Source: Paenibacillus sp. (GTDB taxonomy: Bacteria > Bacillota > Bacilli > Paenibacillales > YIM-B00363). From it: 64,000 nucleotides of DNA. Positions 23,172 to 33,111 of this stretch are shown piece after piece (position 1 is the stretch's first letter; each line of letters opens with the position of its first letter). Under the pieces are notes generated by a model. The model was not told where the DNA came from, did not search any database, and saw only the letters and a list, made by a program, of their open reading frames with translations. The stretch spans positions 33,780 to 97,779 of the forward strand of contig NZ_JAPSKE010000022.1 in NCBI RefSeq assembly GCF_031177825.1, written 5' to 3'. The translations under genes were made by a program, and so were the position numbers.

Positions 23172-25592
23172 CTACCGTCCCGGTGTTCGCGCGTCGAACG
23201 TCTTCACGACCAAGTCCGCCGCGCCCAAGTCTTCGGCCTCTACCATGACGCGAATGTCTCCCGCTTCGAGCGTCGACTGCACGATCGCCAGCGCCAAGCC
23301 GTTGAACGTCCGGCGGCGATTCGACTTATAAGACTCATGGCAGTCGGGCTTGCCGTTGTCGGTGCCGATCAGCGCTCCCGCTCCTTCCACGCGGAACGCA
23401 AGCTGCACGTCTGCTGTCGGTACGGTTCTGCCCGCCTCGTCGACGACGCGCACCGTCACATGGCATACGTCTCGGCCGTCCGCCGCGATCGTCGCGCGAT
23501 CCGCCTCGACCCGGATCGCCGCCGGTTCCCCCGTCGTCGCGACCTCCGTCTCCACGACGATCGCGCCGCCCCGGTACCCGACGAGCCGCAGCGTGCCCGG
23601 CTCGTACGGAACGTCCCACGTCAGATGCAGATCGGACGTCGTGACGTGGACGTACGGCCGTTCGAAATGCGCCCACTCCTTCGTCATCCCTTGCCGGGGA
23701 AATTCATACGACTTCATCCCGAACGACTTGCCGTTCACGAACAGTTCCGCGCTCTCGCAATTCGTGTAGCAGAGGACCGGAATGACCCTCCCTTCCTGCC
23801 CCGTCCAATTCCAATGCGGAAACAAATGAGCCATCGGCCGATCCGTCCACTGACTCTGATAGAAATAATAGCCGTCCTTCGGGAATCCGCACGTGTCGAT
23901 CACGCCGAAACTGGCGTTCTTGTTCGGCCATCTCGTCTCGCCGATATAATCGATGCCCGTCCACATGAAGTCGCCGGCGACGAAGTCGTGCATGCGCGTA
24001 TACTTCCAGAGCTGCTCGACTCCGATCATGGCCGTCGGATACGGGCCTCGCCACCACTGATCCGTAGGCGGCTCCAGCGAATAGTCTCCCCGGACGGATA
24101 CGATGCCCGGATTTTCGGTCCCGATGACGCGTCGATGCGGGTACCGATGCCGGTCTTCGCTATAGAACGTCTCCGTCCGCGTACGCCACCGCCCGACGTA
24201 ATTGTAGCCGACCACGTCCAGCGTCTCGAGGAACGCTTCCGTCGCGGGAACCGGCTCCGCTTCGATGTTGTCGCAAGCCGCGGTCACGAGCCGCGTCGGA
24301 TCTTCGCGGCGGCAGACGTCGATCAGCCGACGGGCGACGTCGTGCCCGTTCGGCTCCCGCTGCTCCGGAATTTCGTTGCCGATGCTCCAGATGACGACGG
24401 ACGGATGATTGCGGTCGCGCCGCAGCATCGTCGTCAGATCGCGCTCCGCCCACGCGTCGAAATACTCGGCGTACCCGTGAACGTCGGCCCGGCCGTTCTT
24501 CCACTTCGTGATCGTCCATTCGTCGAACGCTTCGCCCATCACGAGGAAGCCCATCCGGTCGCACAAGTCGAGCAGCTCGGGATCGGGCGGGTTATGACTC
24601 ATTCGGATGCCGTTCACGCCCATCTCCTTCAGCAGCTCGAGCCGACGCTCCCATACCCGCTCCGGCACGGCCGCCCCGACGCAGCCGCCGTCATGGTGAA
24701 GACAGACGCCGTTGATCTTGACCTGGCGGTCGTTCAGCAGAAACCCGCGGTCCCGATCGAATGCGGCGGAACGGACGCCGAAGGTCGTCTCCTCCGCATC
24801 GATCGTCACGCCTCCGCGGATCAGCGTCGTTCGAAGGGTATATAGCTGCGGAGCTTCGACGGACCACAGCGCCGGCCGTTCCAGCCGAAGCTCCTGTCGC
24901 GCCTCCAGCGCCGCCCCGGCTTCGATCGTCGCGAGCGCCGCTTCTGCGCAAGCGACCGCGGCGCCCCGCGCATCGAGCACCTCCGCTCGAAGCGCGATCG
25001 CCTCCGCCGCTAGATCGCCATCGTTGACGACGCGCGTCCCGACCGCGACCGTCGCTCCGTCCGGCGAGACGTCCGGCGTCGCGACGAAGACGCCGTAGCG
25101 GTCGATATGCAGCCGATCCGTCGCCTGCAGCCATACGCGGCGCGTGATGCCGGAACCCGAGTACCAGCGCGAATTCGGCTGCGCGCCGTTATCGACCCGG
25201 ACCGCGACGACATTCGTGCCGCCGAAGACGAGATGCGGCGTCAGCTCGTATTCGAAGCTTCCGTAGCCGAACGGGTAACGCCCCAGATGCGTCCCGTTCA
25301 CCCAGACGTCGCTGTTCATGTAGACGCCGTCGAACTGGACGGTCACCTTCCGGTCCCGCCACGCCTCTTCAGCGACGAACGTCTTGCGGTACCAGCCGAC
25401 GCCGCCCGGGAGATACCCGCCGTCGCCGCCGGAAGGGGCATGCTCGTCGAACGCGCCCTCCACGCTCCAGTCGTGAGGCGCGTGCACGGTTCGCCAACCG
25501 CCGTCGTCGAACGCGGCCGCCTGCGCTCCGTCCGGATCGCCGAGCGCGAATCGCCAATTCCGATCGAACGAATATCTGTTTCTTCCTTCCAT
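23172..25592 (-). CDS. GH2 beta-galactosidase-like enzyme
   Basis: An 806-residue cytosolic glycosidase with GH2 architecture: sugar-binding domain (FDGVYMNSDVWVNGTHLGRYPFGY), immunoglobulin-like domain, catalytic barrel and C-terminal Ig-like domains. The acid/base Glu is in WSIGNEIPEQ and the nucleophile Glu probably in VIGTENPGIVS. NPPDPELLDLCDRMGFLVMGEAFDEW is a typical GH2 block. ATG 25592 is preferred over 25613 because GGAGG lies 7 nt upstream. It follows the GH42 gene by 61 bp with an imperfect terminator between, so lower expression than GH42 is likely. A beta-galactosidase role is inferred from neighbours; other beta-glycoside activity is possible. Confidence 0.88.
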   Translation of the reverse strand: MEGRNRYSFDRNWRFALGDPDGAQAAAFDDGGWRTVHAPHDWSVEGAFDEHAPSGGDGGYLPGGVGWYRKTFVAEEAWRDRKVTVQFDGVYMNSDVWVNGTHLGRYPFGYGSFEYELTPHLVFGGTNVVAVRVDNGAQPNSRWYSGSGITRRVWLQATDRLHIDRYGVFVATPDVSPDGATVAVGTRVVNDGDLAAEAIALRAEVLDARGAAVACAEAALATIEAGAALEARQELRLERPALWSVEAPQLYTLRTTLIRGGVTIDAEETTFGVRSAAFDRDRGFLLNDRQVKINGVCLHHDGGCVGAAVPERVWERRLELLKEMGVNGIRMSHNPPDPELLDLCDRMGFLVMGEAFDEWTITKWKNGRADVHGYAEYFDAWAERDLTTMLRRDRNHPSVVIWSIGNEIPEQREPNGHDVARRLIDVCRREDPTRLVTAACDNIEAEPVPATEAFLETLDVVGYNYVGRWRTRTETFYSEDRHRYPHRRVIGTENPGIVSVRGDYSLEPPTDQWWRGPYPTAMIGVEQLWKYTRMHDFVAGDFMWTGIDYIGETRWPNKNASFGVIDTCGFPKDGYYFYQSQWTDRPMAHLFPHWNWTGQEGRVIPVLCYTNCESAELFVNGKSFGMKSYEFPRQGMTKEWAHFERPYVHVTTSDLHLTWDVPYEPGTLRLVGYRGGAIVVETEVATTGEPAAIRVEADRATIAADGRDVCHVTVRVVDEAGRTVPTADVQLAFRVEGAGALIGTDNGKPDCHESYKSNRRRTFNGLALAIVQSTLEAGDIRVMVEAEDLGAADLVVKTFDARTPGR

Positions 25593-25611
25593 GTCCGTTC
25601 CTCCCCGTTTC

Positions 25612-25643
25612 AAGAAAGAGGCCCTCCCGTCCGGGAAGACCTC
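25612..25643 (-). terminator. Imperfect hairpin between GH42 and GH2 genes
   Basis: Minus-strand GAGGtCTTCCCG / CGGGAGGgCCTC stem (25618-25643) then TTTCTT. It could attenuate read-through into the GH2 gene. Confidence 0.55.
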
Positions 25644-25653
25644 CTCGTATCGA

Positions 25654-27690
25654 CTATCGCTTCAGCATGCGAATCCCGTTCGTCGGCAGCTCCAGCGCGC
25701 CCGTTACGGACCCGCCGTTCACCAGGTCGACGTATGCGCGGCCGTCGAGCGCGACGGTCTGCGGCGCGCCGCTGAAGTTCATGACGAACACGTACTCGTT
25801 CTCCCCGTCCGTCCGCGCCTGCGCGGTGACGCCCGCCGGGAGATCGGCCTCCAGCACGCGTTTCACGCCCGCTTCCGCTGCCAGCTGCGCGTAGAACCGC
25901 TCGTAGAACGGCTCCTTCGCCCGCGTCGCCAAGTAGTACGCCTTGCCTCGGCCGAACCGGTTCACCGTCAGCGCCGGGCGCCCGGCGTAGAAGTCGCTCT
26001 CGTACGTCGCGAGCACCTCGGCGCCTTCGCTGTGGATCAGATCGCACAGCTCATGCGACTCGTACGCCGCGCCGCCGTAGACGAAGCCGTTCGCATCGTG
26101 CGGATGCAGGCCCTCGATCTCCTCGGACCAGAGGCCGAGCGTCTTCCGCAGCGGACCCGGGAAGCCGCCGAGATGGCATAGATCGTTCTCGTCCACGATC
26201 CCGCTCCAATACGTCGTTACGAGCGTGCCGCCCGCTTCCACGTACGCTTCGAATTTGCGCCCCGCGGCAACGTCGAGCATGTACATCATCGGCGCGACGA
26301 CGAGCTTGTACGCGGACAAGTCCGCGTGGCGGCTCACGACGTCGACGGAGATGCCGAGCTCCCAGAACGCGCGGTAATGCTGCACGACCGTCTGCTCGTA
26401 GTGGACGCCCATGTTGCGCGGGCCTTGCGCATCGCGGATCGCCCAGCGGTTGTCCCAGTCGAACACGATCGCGACGCGCGCGTCCGTGCCCGCGCCGAGC
26501 ACCTCGCCCGACAGCTTCTCGAGCGTCTCGCCGACCTCGGTCACGTCGCGGAAGACGCGCGTATGCTCGTGGCCGACGTGATCGACGACCGCGCCATGGA
26601 ACTTCTCGCTGGAGCCCCGGCTCTTGCGCCACTGGAAGTATTGCACCGTATCCGAGCCGTGCGCGACCGCCTGCATCGAGCTCAGCTTATGCATGCCCGG
26701 CCGCTTCAGCTTGCTCACCGGCTGCCAGTTCGTCAGGCTCGGCGTGCTCTCCATGAGCATGAACGGCTTGCCCTTAAGCGAACGGAACAGATCGTGATTG
26801 AACGCGAACCACGAGGCGACCTGAGCCTCGCTCGCCTCGGCGTGCCAGGTCGGGTACGCGTCCCAAGAGACGACGTCCACCGCTTCGGCGAACTTCCAAT
26901 AGTCGAGCCCGTCGAACAAATCCATCATGTTCGCCGTCGCTGGCAGCGCGGGGTTCGCCGCTTTCAGCGGCGCTTCCTCCCACCGATAGAAGTCGATCGT
27001 CTGATCCGTGACGAACCGCCGCCAGTCGACGTTCATGCCGTGCACCGCCATCTCCCCGTGCGGCGCGGGCGACGAAATTTGCGACCAGTCGGTGATCGTA
27101 TGCGCCCAGAACGCGTTCCACCATGCATGGTTCAACGCCTCGAGCGTGCCGTACTTCCGCTTCAGCCATTCGCGGAACGCTTCTTGGCAATACTCGCAAT
27201 GGCACTCCCCGCCGAATTCGTTGGAAATATGCCAGCCGACCACGGCCGGATGATGCGCGTACCGCTCCGCCAACTTCCGGTTCATGATGGCGACCTTCTC
27301 GCGGTAGACCGGCGACGTGTAGCAGTGATTATGTCGGGCGCCGTGCAGGTTCCGCACGCGATTGGCCCCGACGCGCAGCACCTCGGGATACTTCTGCGAC
27401 ATCCAGGCCGGGCGCGCGCCGCTCGGCGTCGCGAGCCACGCGTACAAGCCGTTCGCCGCGAAGTCGTCCAACGTCTTGTCGAGCCACTCGAACGTAAATA
27501 CGCCCTCTTCCGGCTCGAGCGCCGCCCAAGCGAAGATGCCGACCGCCATGACGTTCGAATGCGACAGCTTCATCAGTCGAATGTCTTCCTTCAGCACCTC
27601 CGGCGCATGAAGCCATTGATCCGGGTTATAGTCCGCCCCGTGCATGAAGACGGGCAGTTTATCGCTGATCGGGGGAAACCGCTTGGTCAT
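25654..27690 (-). CDS. GH42 beta-galactosidase
   Basis: A 678-residue GH42 enzyme. The start YNPDQW block, the acid/base region WHISNEFGGECHCEYCQEAFREWL (Asn-Glu pair and a zinc-type Cys cluster), the nucleophile region KPFMLMESTPSLTNWQ, and the C-terminal trimerisation domain (VAPMMYMLDVAAGRKFEAYVEAGGTLV) are complete. It has no signal peptide and acts on imported galacto-oligosaccharides, for example from plant galactan. ATG 27690 is chosen because GGAG lies 6 nt upstream and the conserved start (MTKRFPPISDKLPVFMHGADYNPDQW region) begins there. It is part of the ABC importer operon. Confidence 0.93.
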   Translation of the reverse strand: MTKRFPPISDKLPVFMHGADYNPDQWLHAPEVLKEDIRLMKLSHSNVMAVGIFAWAALEPEEGVFTFEWLDKTLDDFAANGLYAWLATPSGARPAWMSQKYPEVLRVGANRVRNLHGARHNHCYTSPVYREKVAIMNRKLAERYAHHPAVVGWHISNEFGGECHCEYCQEAFREWLKRKYGTLEALNHAWWNAFWAHTITDWSQISSPAPHGEMAVHGMNVDWRRFVTDQTIDFYRWEEAPLKAANPALPATANMMDLFDGLDYWKFAEAVDVVSWDAYPTWHAEASEAQVASWFAFNHDLFRSLKGKPFMLMESTPSLTNWQPVSKLKRPGMHKLSSMQAVAHGSDTVQYFQWRKSRGSSEKFHGAVVDHVGHEHTRVFRDVTEVGETLEKLSGEVLGAGTDARVAIVFDWDNRWAIRDAQGPRNMGVHYEQTVVQHYRAFWELGISVDVVSRHADLSAYKLVVAPMMYMLDVAAGRKFEAYVEAGGTLVTTYWSGIVDENDLCHLGGFPGPLRKTLGLWSEEIEGLHPHDANGFVYGGAAYESHELCDLIHSEGAEVLATYESDFYAGRPALTVNRFGRGKAYYLATRAKEPFYERFYAQLAAEAGVKRVLEADLPAGVTAQARTDGENEYVFVMNFSGAPQTVALDGRAYVDLVNGGSVTGALELPTNGIRMLKR

Positions 27691-27751
27691 AATGCTCTCC
27701 GCTCCTCTGTTTCCATGAATGAAAGTAAAACGCAGCGGCACAAGGATATAC

Positions 27752-27781
27752 GGATATACCGTCCTCTAAAGGACGGTATCC
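27752..27781 (-). terminator. Hairpin after the binding-protein gene
   Basis: GGATACCGTCC / GGACGGTATATCC pairing around a TTTAGA loop, between the solute-binding protein and GH42 genes, without a T-run. Such a hairpin may protect the upstream message and reduce read-through, giving more binding protein than enzyme. Confidence 0.5.
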
Positions 27782-27849
27782 GTTTACCGATACGATTCAG
27801 GCGTTACATACGAGCCTGAAGTCTTTTCTGCCGCTGTGGGCGAAGCTTC

Positions 27850-29433
27850 TTATTGATTCGCCAGGAACGCATCGATCTGAGCTTGCAGCTCGGCTTGGAT
27901 TTTGTCGACGCCGGCGGCCTTCAGCTGCTTATTCAGTTCCGCGATGCCTTGGTCGATATCCTTCACCAAGCCGTATTCGAGCGGAATCGCGTAGCGCAGC
28001 ATGACGTTGCCGACGGCCGCGATCTCCGACTTCACCTTGCTGTTGTCGAAGACGAACGTCTCGAGCGCGTAGTGGTAGACGCCGCTCTCGAAGCCTTTCA
28101 CCATATCGCTGACTTCTTTCGGGAACGCTTCGTTGGTGCGGTTAAGCGGCGAGTTGAAGCTCCAGTTAGAAAAGCCCGTGTAGTTCGCGCTCTTGTCCGT
28201 CGCTTTGAACAAGTCGTCGCCGACCGGCTCATAGTGCACGCCTTGGACGCCGTACATGATCAGATCGTGAATTTCCTTGTCGTACTGCATCAGATCGATC
28301 AGCATCAGCGCGCGCTCCGGGTGCTTCGACGTCGCATGGATCGCCGTGCCGTTCTGCGTCGAGATCGCGACCGACTTCGCCTTGCCTACGTTGATGTCGG
28401 CGACGGCGACTTCGTACGGGGAGCCCTCGCGGCGCATCTGCTCCATGAGGGAGCCCGTCGTGCCGGTGTTATGGGTAATCGACGCCGATTTGCCTTGGCG
28501 GAAGTCTTGCTGATGGTCGTTCTTGCTGTTCAAGACGTTCTTGGACCATGCGTTGTTGTCCGCGAGATCCTTGTAGTACACGGCCAGATCTTTAAACTCT
28601 TGCGTCTCGTACACGTTGAACACTTTGCCCTTCTCGTCCTTCAGCTTGAACGCGAACGGAAGATCGAGGTCGAACATGTTCCATTCGTTCTGCTGCTTGA
28701 GCAGGATCCGGTCCAAGTTGTGGTATTTCCAATCGCCCGTCTCCGGCGTGAACGGCGTGACGCCTTTCTCGTTCTGTGCGACCGCCTTCAGATAGTTCGC
28801 GAACGCTTCCGGGCTGTCGATCGCCGGGAGGTTATACTTCTTGCGCAGATCCTCGCGGTACAGGATGATCTTCTCGACCGATTCGCCGTTGTTTTGCGGC
28901 ACCATATACAGCTTGCCTTGCACCTTCGCTTGATCCCAGTTGACCGAAGGCGTCGATTCCCAGGCCTTCGGAGCGTACTTCTGCAGCATATCTTCCGTCA
29001 GCTCGAGGAAGCCGCCTTTGAGCGCCTGGTCGTTATATCCGGCCCAGTTCGCCGCATAGATGAGGTCGAAGTCTTCGTTCGCCGCGAGCATCATCGGATA
29101 TTTCTGCGCCCAATCGGACCAATCGAGGAACTCGCCTTCGAGCGTCGCGTTGATTTTCTCTTTCAGCTTCTTGTTGACTTCCGCGAAGACGGTGTCGTAA
29201 TCGACCGGCTTCGGACCGACGAAGACCATCTTCAGATTGACCTCTTCGGAGGTGTCGATTCCGCCTTCGCTCGGCGCGGCGGCATTATCGGTCGTCTCCT
29301 GCGCGTTGCCCGTTGCAGGCGCTTCGTCGGCGGAACCGCCGCCGGCGTTATTCGCGTTGCCGCCGCATGCGGTAAGGACCATGACGATCGCAAGGATTGC
29401 AGCAAGGAACATCGATCTGTTTTTGTTTCGCAT
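27850..29433 (-). CDS. Carbohydrate ABC importer, substrate-binding lipoprotein (galactoside locus)
   Basis: A 527-residue family 1 extracellular solute-binding protein with lipoprotein signal ending in VLTAC, a Gly/Ala/Thr-rich linker and a two-lobed body (FVGPKPVDYDTVFAEVNKKLKEKI, WAQKYPMMLAANEDFDLIYAANW, YGVQGVHYEPVG). It belongs to the large LplA/YtcQ-type group common in Paenibacillus. It is third in permease-permease-binding protein order and precedes two beta-galactosidases, so galacto-oligosaccharides are the likely cargo. No ATPase gene is present; a shared MsmX-type ATPase encoded elsewhere must energise it. Confidence 0.9.
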   Translation of the reverse strand: MRNKNRSMFLAAILAIVMVLTACGGNANNAGGGSADEAPATGNAQETTDNAAAPSEGGIDTSEEVNLKMVFVGPKPVDYDTVFAEVNKKLKEKINATLEGEFLDWSDWAQKYPMMLAANEDFDLIYAANWAGYNDQALKGGFLELTEDMLQKYAPKAWESTPSVNWDQAKVQGKLYMVPQNNGESVEKIILYREDLRKKYNLPAIDSPEAFANYLKAVAQNEKGVTPFTPETGDWKYHNLDRILLKQQNEWNMFDLDLPFAFKLKDEKGKVFNVYETQEFKDLAVYYKDLADNNAWSKNVLNSKNDHQQDFRQGKSASITHNTGTTGSLMEQMRREGSPYEVAVADINVGKAKSVAISTQNGTAIHATSKHPERALMLIDLMQYDKEIHDLIMYGVQGVHYEPVGDDLFKATDKSANYTGFSNWSFNSPLNRTNEAFPKEVSDMVKGFESGVYHYALETFVFDNSKVKSEIAAVGNVMLRYAIPLEYGLVKDIDQGIAELNKQLKAAGVDKIQAELQAQIDAFLANQ

Positions 29434-29487
29434 CGAGGTACTTCCCCCTAATAATTAATAATATTGATAAACCAGGAATCCCTGGGT

Positions 29488-30423
29488 TCACCCTTTGACT
29501 GCGCCGATCGTCATCCCTTGCACGAAATACTTCTGAATGAACGGGTACACCGCGAGGATCGGACCGGTCGCCACGACCGTCATCGCCATCTTGAGTCCCT
29601 CCGAAGGCAGCGAGGTCGTATTGACGGCCCCGGCGCTCATCATAGCTTTCCTCATGCCGTCCATATTGCCCAGCATTTTGTAAAGATAATATTGGAGCGG
29701 CACCAGCTTCTCGTTCGAGACGAACAGCAAGGCGTTATACCAATCGTTCCAATACGCGAGCGCCAGGAACAATCCGATCGTGGCCAAGGCCGGCTTCGAC
29801 AGCGGAAGAATGAGCTGGGCGTAAATCCGGAAATCGCCGGCGCCGTCGATCTTCGCCGATTCGACGATCGCCTCCGGGATGCTGCTCATGAACGACTTCA
29901 TGACGATAATGTAGAAGACGTTCAGCATCATCGGGACGATCAGCGCAAGCGCGGTGTCCTTCATCTGCAAATAGTTGACGATCAGCAAATACCACGGGAC
30001 GAGACCGCCGCTGAACAACGTCGTGAAGAAGAAGTAGAACGCGAAATGGTTGCGCCACTTAAAGTCCTTCCGAGACAACACGTACGCCGTCATCGAGGTG
30101 AGGAACAGTCCTAGGAACGTACCGACCGCCGTCACGCCGATCGTCACGACATACGCGTTGATCAGCTGCTGCGGATATTGAAACAAGATGCTGTACGCTT
30201 CCGTCGAAAAGTGCAACGGAAGGAATTGGTATCCTTCCACGACGATCGTGCTTTCTTCCGTCAGGGACGAAGACACGACCAAGATGAAAGGAACGATACA
30301 GAGCACCGCCAGAATCGTCAATGATACATACCCGATCGTCGAGAAGAGCGTCCGGTCCAGGTGGCTCCGTCTTCGAACCGCCGGAACGAACGGTTTGCCG
30401 AAGCTCACATCCTTAGCGTTCAT
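29488..30423 (-). CDS. Carbohydrate ABC importer permease (LplC/YtcP-like)
   Basis: A 311-residue membrane protein with six hydrophobic segments and the inner-membrane signature PEAIVESAKIDGAGDFRIYAQLILPLSKPALATIGLF. The end PFIQKYFVQGMTIGAVKG is characteristic of the LplC group. It lies 13 bp downstream of the partner permease gene and 54 bp upstream of the binding protein gene. Confidence 0.93.
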   Translation of the reverse strand: MNAKDVSFGKPFVPAVRRRSHLDRTLFSTIGYVSLTILAVLCIVPFILVVSSSLTEESTIVVEGYQFLPLHFSTEAYSILFQYPQQLINAYVVTIGVTAVGTFLGLFLTSMTAYVLSRKDFKWRNHFAFYFFFTTLFSGGLVPWYLLIVNYLQMKDTALALIVPMMLNVFYIIVMKSFMSSIPEAIVESAKIDGAGDFRIYAQLILPLSKPALATIGLFLALAYWNDWYNALLFVSNEKLVPLQYYLYKMLGNMDGMRKAMMSAGAVNTTSLPSEGLKMAMTVVATGPILAVYPFIQKYFVQGMTIGAVKG

Positions 30424-30436
30424 GTCGTCGCCTCCT

Positions 30437-31357
30437 TTAGAATAATGCGCGGTCTCGGTCGTATCGACGGACGGCGTAGTTGACGAGCATAATCGTCGCG
30501 AAGCCGAGCACCGATTGGAATACGCCCGCCGCGGCCGACATGCCGATATCGTTCGAAGTGATGAGCGAACGGAAGACGTACGTGTCGATGACGTCGGTGG
30601 AAGAGAACAGCAGTCCGTTATTTCCGATCATGTTGTAGAACATGCCGAAGTCGCCTCGGAAGATGTTGCCTACCGCGAGCAGCACCAAGATGATAACCGT
30701 CGGATACAGATTCGGAATCGTCACCTTCATGACCCGTTGGAAGATGTTCGCTCCGTCGATTTCCGCCGCCTCGTACATCTCCGTATCGATGCCGGTGATG
30801 GCGGCCAGGTACATGACCGTTCCGTATCCCAACGTCTTCCACGCCGACACGGCGATCAAGATGAACGGCCAGTACGAAGGCGTGTTGTAGATGTCGATCG
30901 GCTCCAATCCGAGCCCGCGCAAGAGCGCGTTCACGGTGCCGATGTCGTAGTTTAACAAGTTATAAGCGATCGCGCCGACGACGACCCACGAGATGAAATA
31001 CGGGAGGAACAAGACCGACTGCGTCAGCTTCTTGAACCACTTGCCCCCGACCTCGAACAGCAAAATCGCCGCGAAAATTTGGAGCAAGTTGTTTACGACG
31101 ATGAACGCGATATTGTACAACGCCGTATTCCGCGTCACCCTCCAGGCATCCCCGGATTCGAAGAAAAACCGAAAGTTGTCCAATCCGTTCCAGGCGCTTC
31201 CGAAAATGCCGCCGATATAGTCGTAACGCTTGAATGCGATTACAATCCCCGCCATCGGGAGATACGCGAATATCAGGTAAAATAGAACGGCCGGTGCCAA
31301 CATCAGCAGGAGGATCTTATACCTTGCCAAGTCATCCCAGAACCTGCGCAGCCTCAT
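30437..31357 (-). CDS. Carbohydrate ABC importer permease (LplB-like)
   Basis: A 306-residue membrane protein of the LplB group with YLPMAGIVIAFKRYDYIGGIFGSAWNGLDNFRFFF near the N-terminus and EIDGANIFQRVMKVTIPNLYPTVIILVLLAVGNIF as the coupling helix region. ATG 31357 is preferred (GAGGG 7 nt upstream; the longer frame starts at 31393). It is the first gene of the importer operon, immediately after the promoter at 31392-31420. Confidence 0.93.
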   Translation of the reverse strand: MRLRRFWDDLARYKILLLMLAPAVLFYLIFAYLPMAGIVIAFKRYDYIGGIFGSAWNGLDNFRFFFESGDAWRVTRNTALYNIAFIVVNNLLQIFAAILLFEVGGKWFKKLTQSVLFLPYFISWVVVGAIAYNLLNYDIGTVNALLRGLGLEPIDIYNTPSYWPFILIAVSAWKTLGYGTVMYLAAITGIDTEMYEAAEIDGANIFQRVMKVTIPNLYPTVIILVLLAVGNIFRGDFGMFYNMIGNNGLLFSSTDVIDTYVFRSLITSNDIGMSAAAGVFQSVLGFATIMLVNYAVRRYDRDRALF

Positions 31358-31391
31358 TCTCGATCCCTCTCTTCTCTCTATGTGTACCTTC

Positions 31392-31420
31392 ATTATAGAA
31401 AGTTTTCAGGCCCGAAATAA
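31392..31420 (-). promoter_or_regulatory. Candidate promoter of the galactoside importer operon
   Basis: TATAAT (31392-31397) matches consensus; a weak TTATTT (31415-31420) is 17 bp upstream. A poor -35 fits a promoter that needs an activator such as the adjacent YesN-type regulator. Confidence 0.6.
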
Positions 31421-31478
31421 TTAAGGGGAACAACGAAAAGTAATACGAATTCAACGATTCTTCCTTCGGCACGTTTAT

Positions 31479-31510
31479 AAAAAAAAGACGCCGGTTCGGA
31501 TCCCGGCGCC
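31479..31510 (-). terminator. Terminator of the yesM-yesN-like pair
   Basis: Minus-strand GGCGCCGG / CCGGCGTC stem (31487-31510) followed by eight T residues (31479-31486). Confidence 0.88.
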
Positions 31511-31513
31511 CCG

Positions 31514-33088
31514 TCAGACCTTATGCTTCTTCCGATACTCCCCGGGCGTAACGCCCGCGTATTGCTTAAACTGCCTGTTGAAATAAATAATGTTCTTATA
31601 GCCGACCTGGTCGGCGATTTCGTAAATTTTCTTCGTAGGGTCTTGCAGGAGTTCGCATACTCGCTTCATCCGCAGCTCGTTCAGGAAGTCGCTGAACAAT
31701 CGATTCGTTTCCGCCTTGAACAGATGGCCCAAGTAATTCGGAGTGAATCCGAAGTGAGCGGCGACTTCGTTCAGCGTAATTTTCTGATCCAACCGCTCCT
31801 TCACGTAATCCGTAATCTTATGGATCAACCCGCGCTTCTGCTTCTGTCTCTTGAGGTACAGCAGCTCGGACAACTCGAAGAATCTCCTTCGAAGCCAGGA
31901 GATGATGTCGTGTACGGTTTCGAACTGGAAGAGAATGAGAGGCTGATGGCTCTCCCACTTCAAAATGTCGTACAGATGCTCGTTCATCTGCTGCAGCTCC
32001 GCATGAAGCTTGGAATTGATCCGGATGATCAGGTCGTAAATTTCGTTCTTCTGGGACAACGGGCTGTCCCCGCCGAACAGCTCGAGCAGACAATCGTCGA
32101 CGGTGACGAGGTCGTATTCCAGCATCGCCTGAAGCATCCGGTTGACGACTTCCTCCACGTCGGCGGCCATCTTCGCCTTCGGTGACCAGACGGAGGCGTC
32201 TTGGATGAGCCGATTTTTCCCGACGATCCACTTGATGCTTAACGCCGCCTTCGCCTGCCGATAGGAATGATGAAGCTCGTCCGCTTGGGTCGTATGCTTC
32301 CCCGTCCCGACCGTGATCGAGAAAGCGAACGACTGATAGAAGGATTGGATCAACCGTTCCAGCAGCGCCTTGGCTTCGTCCTCCGGCGGCGTCGTCAGCA
32401 CGACGAACCGATGATCGTGGCCCGCGATGACGGTGCCCAAGCGGTTGTCTCTCGCGAAGCCGCGGATGTAGTCCGCAACCTTCCCGATGAACGCGTGCCG
32501 TTCTCCCTCGTCCATGCCTTCCAGCTTCCAGGTCAGATCGTCGACTTCGACGAGCGCTACGGCCGAGCCGCCCGATGCGACCGGCGTCAACAAGCCGCGG
32601 ACATGCGAGTCGATCTGCTCCGGCGTCCCTTCGTGGAACCAGCGCAGCAACAGCTCTTGGTTCACGAGCGATAACGTCTCCGATAACGACGCCCGCTGCT
32701 GCCGTTCCCGCTCGATCTTCCCGGCGAGCTCGACCAGCATATCGTTCAGCTCGCGATCGTCCACCGGCTTCAGCAAATACCCGGAGGCCCCCAGTTGAAT
32801 CGCTTCCTTCGCGAAGCCGAAATCCTGATGCCCGCTAATGAATACGACTTGAACTTGGGGGTTCGCCTCCTTGGCCTTCCGAACGAACTCCATGCCGGAC
32901 ATGATCGGCATCCGAATGTCGGACAACACGACGTCGATCGATTGCTGCTCCATGATCTTGAGCGCCTCGAAACCGCTGGAAGCGGTTCTTACGCTTTGGA
33001 AGTCGACATGCTCGTTGCCCGCCACCCGCCTCCGCAGCCACTCTAAGTCGACTGCTTCGTCGTCTACCAAGAGAATATTAATGTCCAT
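31514..33088 (-). CDS. AraC-type response regulator (YesN-like)
   Basis: A 524-residue regulator with an N-terminal receiver (DDEAVDLEWLRRRV, phospho-acceptor Asp in VVLSDIRMP at about 55, Lys in YLLKPVDD at about 105), a long central region and two C-terminal AraC helix-turn-helix motifs (ITLNEVAAHFGFTPNYLGHLFKAETN and KKIYEIADQVGYKNIIYFNRQFKQYAGVTPGEYRKKH). It is expressed with the sensor kinase gene 23 bp upstream and precedes the importer operon on the same strand, which it should activate when the sugar is sensed outside the cell. Confidence 0.92.
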   Translation of the reverse strand: MDINILLVDDEAVDLEWLRRRVAGNEHVDFQSVRTASSGFEALKIMEQQSIDVVLSDIRMPIMSGMEFVRKAKEANPQVQVVFISGHQDFGFAKEAIQLGASGYLLKPVDDRELNDMLVELAGKIERERQQRASLSETLSLVNQELLLRWFHEGTPEQIDSHVRGLLTPVASGGSAVALVEVDDLTWKLEGMDEGERHAFIGKVADYIRGFARDNRLGTVIAGHDHRFVVLTTPPEDEAKALLERLIQSFYQSFAFSITVGTGKHTTQADELHHSYRQAKAALSIKWIVGKNRLIQDASVWSPKAKMAADVEEVVNRMLQAMLEYDLVTVDDCLLELFGGDSPLSQKNEIYDLIIRINSKLHAELQQMNEHLYDILKWESHQPLILFQFETVHDIISWLRRRFFELSELLYLKRQKQKRGLIHKITDYVKERLDQKITLNEVAAHFGFTPNYLGHLFKAETNRLFSDFLNELRMKRVCELLQDPTKKIYEIADQVGYKNIIYFNRQFKQYAGVTPGEYRKKHKV

Positions 33089-33111
33089 AGGTTGCTCCTC
33101 CTTCCATCACC

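Noticed and set aside
23337..24845. 502-codon plus-strand frame opposite the GH2 gene
   Set aside because: Shadow of the GH2 coding strand; no ribosome-binding site and no recognisable domain.
27853..29451. 532-codon plus-strand frame opposite the solute-binding protein gene
   Set aside because: Composition is that of an antisense shadow (Arg/Val/Leu-rich) and the minus-strand lipoprotein is clear.
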